Assembly (NCBI GenBank): GCA_024516155.1
Contig: JAJJXM010000030.1
Coordinates: 620,001 to 684,000, forward strand
Length of the DNA: 64,000 nucleotides
Source: Pyronema omphalodes
Taxonomy: Eukaryota > Ascomycota > Pezizomycetes > Pezizales > Pyronemataceae
Direction of reading: 5' to 3'
The translations under genes and the position numbers were made by a program. This document shows positions 57,572-64,000 of the stretch, piece by piece. Within the stretch, counting starts at the first letter, position 1; every line of letters begins with the position of its first letter. The notes under the pieces were generated by a model that saw only the letters and a program-made list of their open reading frames with translations, was not told where the DNA came from and searched no databases.

Positions 57572-60500
57572 ATGGAACCGGTCGGAACAACTCTTGGCGT
57601 ATTGGGATTGATCGGCCCGCTCACCAAGACCATCCTTCAAGGTTACCAGATTTTTATAACCGCCGAAGCTTTTCAAGAGGATTTCAAGGAACTCCAACGC
57701 CAGTTTGGGGTTCAACGGGAAAAATTCAACAAGTGGGCGTGTGCGATGGATGAACGGGCCAAAGGATTGCACTCCAACAATACAATCTCCGATTTTCTCA
57801 AACAGAATCCGCAAAACCTCGAACTGGTTTTGAAAACACTTGCACGGATGGCAAAAGTGTTTGCCGATGTGCGGCAGATGGAAAGTACTTACGGGATTTC
57901 GAGTCATAAAGGCAAGATATCACAGATGAAAACTAGATTCAAAGAGAAAACACGCACAATGTTCGGTAGACCGCAAGTCGTCTCAGATTCGAAACCCGAG
58001 ACAACCCCGGCGGATATAATCCCCGATTTCCCAACCACGCTCCAGTTGGATGAAGTGAGGAAGTTGGTTCAGAAATTCGATGATTCTGTCTCTTCGTCTA
58101 CAAAGCTTAAATGGGCATTGTGTGACAAAGGTCGTTTACAGGAACTCATTGCGGGACTCAGGCGATGCAACAAGGATCTCAGGGATCTGACGGAGGAATA
58201 CTTTGTTTCTACCGCGTCATTGCTGTCGAAATCGGCGAACCATGAATCATCGAATCTTCATTTCATGGTGCCATTCCCAAAAAACGAGAATTTCGTCGGA
58301 GAATCCCAAGTTCGCAGGTTTGTGGAGCAGAGGAGAAACACTCAGGATCCCCTCCAGTCTCATGTCTCGGTTGCTTTACATGGTTTGGGTGGTGTTGGGT
58401 ATGGTTCTCTATTCTCCAGTTTAATTGCACTGTTTCTTACCATAAAACCCGAGAATACAGAAAAACCCAAGACGTCCTGGACTTCGTTTATTCGTGCAGA
58501 AAGTCACATAGCATTTTTTGGATCTACTGCGAAAGCCCAACAAGATTCGATGAAGATTATCGTAAACTAGCAAAGCTCGCTAATATCCCGGGATATAAAG
58601 AGTTAGATTCTAGTCAGGACACCCGAACGATGGTCAAGGATTGGTTGGAGAGTAAGGATAGTGGGGACTGGATATTGGTGCTCGACAACGCGGACAACAA
58701 AACAGACTTCTTTCCTGGGTCCACCGGCGCTGAGAGTGATGGTTTAGCTAAATACATTCCGAAGTGTGCAAAAGGAACCATCGTTATCACGACCAGGGAC
58801 TACGAAGTTGCTCAGCAGTTGGCCGTCACAAAGGGCGTCTTGACCAAGGCAGTCATGTCCCTCCACGATGCGAGGAGTCTGTACCAGCAACATTATCACG
58901 GTGGTGTACCATACCACGAGGCTGACTGCGATAAGCTACTCGACGAACTACAGTACTTGCCGCTTGCAATCACTCAGGTTGCTTCGTATCTCCAGATAAA
59001 TCGACAAACGATCACGCCCACCGAGTACCTTGCAGAGTTTCAGCGAACAAAGGCAAGCAGACAGCAATTGCTTTCGAGACCAGTTCACAATATTTTCCGG
59101 CCGGAGTTACCTATATCTTCCCGTAGAAATGCTGAGACAGTATTGACCACATTCGAAATCACCTTCCAACAAATAAATACGCAGTCACCCCTCGCCGGTT
59201 CCATTCTGCGCCTGATTGCATGCATCAATGCCCAGGGAATCCCACGTGCGCTTCTCGCCGAGCTGACGAGTCAATCGGAAAATGACATTTCATTCCGAGA
59301 AGCTTTGGGTAGACTGGTGAACTTTTCATTGTTGCAATGTCAGACAGACAGTACAGAGGCGACATACACCGTTCATTCACTCGTGCACCTTGCAATACAG
59401 TATTTTATGTCACCCGAAGAGAAGGTCGAGGCAATCGAAACTACAGCCCGAGTACTCGCTAAAATCATTCCCTCAGGTGGGCAATTCAAAAACTGGCCAC
59501 GTTGGCGTCCATATCATCCTCATTGCACAGCTTTTTTGTCATATGCTGATAATTCATTCGATAACATTGATATTGCTGCAATATGTTACTCTATGGCACA
59601 CTACCTGACTCACAGAGGCCATTACCGCGACTCTCATTCCATAGCTGACAGAGCCGTGACCATACGCAAGTGTTTACTAGGCCATGATCATCCTCAAACA
59701 TTACAAGCAATGCTTCTTCTTGCAGATGGGGTTTTCCGGATAGGAATGCGCGATAAGGCCGAGGAATTACAGGTTCAAATTGTTGCGTTGTCCGAAAAGG
59801 TGCTCGGGGGAAACCATCCTGAGACCTCAATAGCCATGAGTCAGCTTGCAGTCACGCTTCAAAATAGGGGGAGATTGGACGAAGCCGAACCCTTACAACG
59901 CAAGGTTTTGGAGACTCGCAAAGTCATCTCTGGCGAAGACCATCCTGAGACCTTAATAGCCATGAATAACCTTGCAGTCACGCTTCGACTCAAAGGGAGA
60001 TTGGACGAAGCCGAACCCTTACAGCGCAAGGTTTTGGAGACTCGCAAAGTCGTCCTTGGCGAAGACCATCCCAATACCTTATCAGCCATAAGTAACCTTG
60101 CACTCACGCTTAAATATAGCGGGAGATTGGACGAAGCCGAACCGTTACAGCGCAAGGTTTTGGAGACTCGCAAAGTCATCTCTGGCGAAGACCATCCTGA
60201 GACCTTAATAGCCATGAATAACCTTGCAGTCACGCTTCGACTCAAAGGGAGATTGGACGAAGCCGAACCCTTACAGCGCAAGGTTTTGGAGACTCGCAAA
60301 GTCGTCCTTGGCGAAGACCATCCCAATACCTTATCAGCCATAAGTAACCTTGCACTCACGCTTAAATATAGCGGGAGATTGGACGAAGCCGAACCGTTAC
60401 AGCGCAAGGTTTTGGAGACTCGCAAAGTCATCTCTGGCGAAGACCATCCTGAGACCTTAATAGCCATGAATAACCTTGCAGTCACGCTTCAAAATAGAGG

Positions 60501-61011
60501 GAGATTAGACGAAGCCGAACCCTTACAGCGCAAGGTTTTGGAGACTCGCAAAGTCGTCCTTGGCGAAGACCATCCCAATACCTTATCAGCCATAAGTAAC
60601 CTTGCAGTCACGCTTCGACTTAAAGGGAGATTGGACAAAGCTGAACCCTTACAACGCAAGGTTTTGGAGGCTCGCAAAGTCGTCTTTGGCGAAGACCATC
60701 CTGAGACCTTAATAGCCATGAGTAACCTTGCAGTCACGCTTCAAAATAGAGGGAGATTGGACGAAGCCGAACCCTTACAACGCAAGGTTTTGGAGACTCG
60801 CAAAGTCGTCTCTGGCGAAGACCATCCTGAGACCTTAAGAGCCATGAATAACCTTGCCTACACATACTACTCTAAAAAGTCCCTGGACATAGCTATCAAC
60901 ATGATGGAGGAAGTTGTGTCTCGACGTTTTCGGATATTAGGTAGTGAGCATGAATATACTAGATCATCAATGGTAGCATTGCAGGAATGGAAGAAAGAAC
61001 GAGAGGAGTAG
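57572..61011 (+). CDS. NLR-type receptor: HeLo domain, NB-ARC ATPase, TPR repeats (1125 aa)
   Basis: The exons are 57572-58398 and 58461-61011 with a 62-nt intron inside the P-loop. The N-terminal 200 residues begin MEPVGTTLGVLGLIGP, the pattern of HeLo (prion-inhibition) domains that execute fungal cell death at membranes. The NB-ARC has P-loop GLGGVGKT (271-278), Walker B WILVLDNADN (Asp351), the sensor-like GTIVITTRDYEVAQQL and LPLAITQVASYL. The C-terminal part is a kinesin-light-chain-like TPR array: eight near-identical 42-residue units between degenerate end units. The last exon is one 850-codon frame. In known fungal NLRs the repeats sense a ligand and trigger the HeLo domain; the ligand here is unknown. 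The gene sits beside repeats and retroelements, as such receptors often do. An upstream in-frame start at 57404 is less likely. Confidence 0.88.
59815..60948 (+). repeat. Nine 126-bp tandem units encoding TPRs
   Basis: Units start every 126 bp from 59815. Units 2+3 (59941-60192) and 4+5 (60193-60444) are identical over 252 bp as read, a recent duplication of a dimer. Unit 9 is degenerate. The repeats differ mainly at two short positions, VTLxxxGR and RKVxxGED. Confidence 0.93.
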
Positions 61012-61309
61012 GACTCGCCGCATTGTACGTAGTATGACCCTGTTCCTGAAATCAGATAACAGTGAACCATAAATGCTAACTAATTAGCTATGCTCGACCG
61101 ATAGAAGAAGGAATAATGAGATTTTGATGGTTTTCGAAGGCTATATTTAGGGCTAAAGGGGACAGACAGCAAAGGTTCATATATGATGTACATCAAAATA
61201 TTGGGAGGCTTTTTCGAATCCATATGTGCGCCGTTGATATAGTATTCTAGTGCAAAGTAACGGATTTCTGAAAGCTGATGCAAGAATAGAAAATAATACT
61301 ACCATGCTG
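61012..61309. other. 3' region of the NLR gene
   Basis: No gene was seen. Confidence 0.4.
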
Positions 61310-61371
61310 TTGATTTATCTATTGATTCATACTCGCATGCAACCTTAGGGTTGTGTCGGAACCAGGTAGAG
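61310..61371 (-). mobile_element. Truncated retroposed fragment (62 bp), imperfect target-site duplication
   Basis: On the minus strand it ends TTGCATGCGAGTATGAATCA, then ATAGATAAATCAA, resembling the tail of the element at 56276. Flanks are TACCATGCTG (61300-61309) and TACAATGCTG (61372-61381), nine of ten matching. Confidence 0.5.
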
Positions 61372-61381
61372 TACAATGCTG

Positions 61382-62717
<1,336 letters not shown>

Positions 62718-64000
62718 GTGACTATGAAGGATGCGGAGAACACAGCAGCTGCATTAATCACTGCTCTAGGTGGGCGAGGGTTACACTCCCTCACCATGCA
62801 CGCAATGCTCCCACACGACCCATGGTATGGTAGCCCTCTCCGTGGCTATACAGAGCATGAGAGGTACGATCGAACAGTTCAAAATGTCTGCCCTACCACG
62901 CATCCACCAGATGCTGCAGATAAACATAGCCGAATGGACATCCGCAATTGAGAAACGCCTTTCCAGGGTTACCATGACCCTAGTAGACCATACTGATAAT
63001 CTACTCCCAATCCTGAACAGACTTAATAACACAGTCAAGGAAACTACTCGCACATATCGAGAACAGCGGAGAGCAACCTGCGCTGAGACCACGCGGGTCA
63101 AGGAATCCATTTCTGCTCTGGCTGCACAGATTATCGAACTCAAGACAGCAGCACCTCAGACCCCGACATCAGCATCCATTAATATGAGAACCAGCACTGC
63201 GGTAGCAGAAATGTCTCTATACCTTCTTGATGTTCAGCGTGACATTCAAGATGTTCTGGATGTGGTCAGGGATTCCGCAGGAAAGAGGCAATGTGCTTGC
63301 AGTGAATCGTCCGACTCAATTGATGCATCAACAATGACGCCCTATCATGCCAGGACGTTCTGCACAAAAACCACGGGCTACTTCACCAGTTCACACCGTG
63401 ATGTACTCACGTCCTAGAACCACCGCTGCACATGAAGTGCTTAATGCACTTTTCTGGCAGCTCCTCCTCCAGCCCGGTGATTCAGCAAACAATCCAGGCT
63501 TCCAATCTTTCCCCAAACTCAACCACCGAGCCCAACACAATCCCATCCAGTGTAGGCAATGCTGCCCTGGAATCTACAGACAAATGGCGGATTGTGGAGG
63601 GTAAGAGAGCCCATAGGAAGACAAAGGCAACCGGTTCTGGACCAGGAGAACAGACAGTACGACAGAACGACAAAGCCCCGATACAACGGAATGGTGCACG
63701 GGCAAAGAAATAGCATCAACACTCCGGTTATAAAACATGGGTAGATGTTGTCCGTAGTGGTGGAATTAACGTCTACATCATCCTGGGAAATGACAACCTG
63801 AGACCGACAACCCCGGTGAAGGTGAAGGAACAAAGGGGAGATAGGCGAGGTAGGCATAGCAGGAGACAGAGACGGGGAGGAAGCGGAGGGCATGGGAATC
63901 GTGAAATGACAGGGCAGATGATGAGTGAAAATACCACAGGAAATGAGATGGGCATGGTGGTGGTGGATACTGGAGGAGATGACCAGGATATGACAGGACA
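62718..64000 (+). pseudogene. Decayed retrotransposon ORF1/Gag-like region, cut by the window end
   Basis: A coding-like sequence runs through three plus frames in turn: 62718-62951, then 62770-63417, then 63347-63604 and 63432-63713. It then passes a TAG at 63711 in the same frame and continues (KTWVDVVRSGG) to the end of the window. The first half is helical and coiled-coil-like (IEKRLSRVTMTLVDHTDNLL, NRLNNTVKETTRTYREQRR). The later part is Ser/Pro/Gln-rich, then basic and Gly-rich. This arrangement and the KWRIVEGK and TWVDVVRSG phrases resemble ORF1 of fungal non-LTR or Gag of LTR elements; the class is not settled. No Cys-rich knuckle or RT domain is seen within the window. The frame breaks are left as found. 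Confidence 0.5.

Overview
The window is nuclear DNA of a filamentous ascomycete (Pezizomycotina). Support comes from a CON-6 conidiation protein, a HeLo-domain NLR, a fungal-type cellular reverse transcriptase gene (rvt), short introns (about 47-133 nt) with GCTAAC/CTAAC branch sites, an intron-bearing tRNA-Phe, and long CT-rich leaders. The species cannot be named from the sequence. All gene models below were read by eye: exon joins were chosen from GT/AG sites, phase and continuity of conserved motifs.

Positions 1 to about 45 kb look like a core, gene-sparse chromosome arm. Recognisable genes are a short conserved-looking protein (1750-2160), a G3BP-like NTF2/RRM/RGG protein (6366-8188), a septin-like GTPase with a C-terminal membrane anchor (10910-13237, minus), a MYND-finger protein (17268-19755), tRNA-Phe(GAA) (minus), Hsp90 (22263-24465, minus), Ap4A phosphorylase (26365-27288), a molybdopterin-binding-fold protein (29101-30280), a small MGC-starting protein probably acylated at its N-terminus (32295-32786, minus), an aldehyde dehydrogenase (35745-37263, minus), CON-6 (37609-38164, minus), a divergent hexokinase (39958-41302) and the domesticated reverse transcriptase rvt (42060-44720, minus). 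Long AT-rich spacers with microsatellites and G/C homopolymers separate them.

From about 45.5 kb to the right end the character changes to an accessory, repeat-rich block. Seven short RING-like proteins (95-161 aa) lie here. Four sit in direct tandem units on the minus strand (45.9-50.0 kb). Two are longer relatives (50.5 kb minus, 52.6 kb plus). One is an inverted copy (55.5 kb plus) whose protein is identical to the copy at 47.3 kb although the two genes differ at 18 codons, all synonymous. The five short genes share a promoter block and a 3' block. A 347-bp tRNA-derived SINE with a perfect 14-bp target-site duplication has landed just upstream of one copy. Two shorter retroposed pieces with similar 3' ends, a 76-bp foldback insertion and a decayed retrotransposon ORF1-like region are also present. 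A conserved Hikeshi/OPI10 gene (53761-54439) and tRNA-Arg(ACG) lie inside this block.

Next to it is a 1125-aa HeLo / NB-ARC / TPR receptor (57572-61011) whose eight near-identical 42-residue repeats include a perfect 252-bp tandem duplication. Such repeat homogeneity is typical of fungal allorecognition and programmed-cell-death receptors. The most unusual content is the RING-like array and its conserved regulatory blocks, the SINE and related tails, the rvt gene and the NLR.
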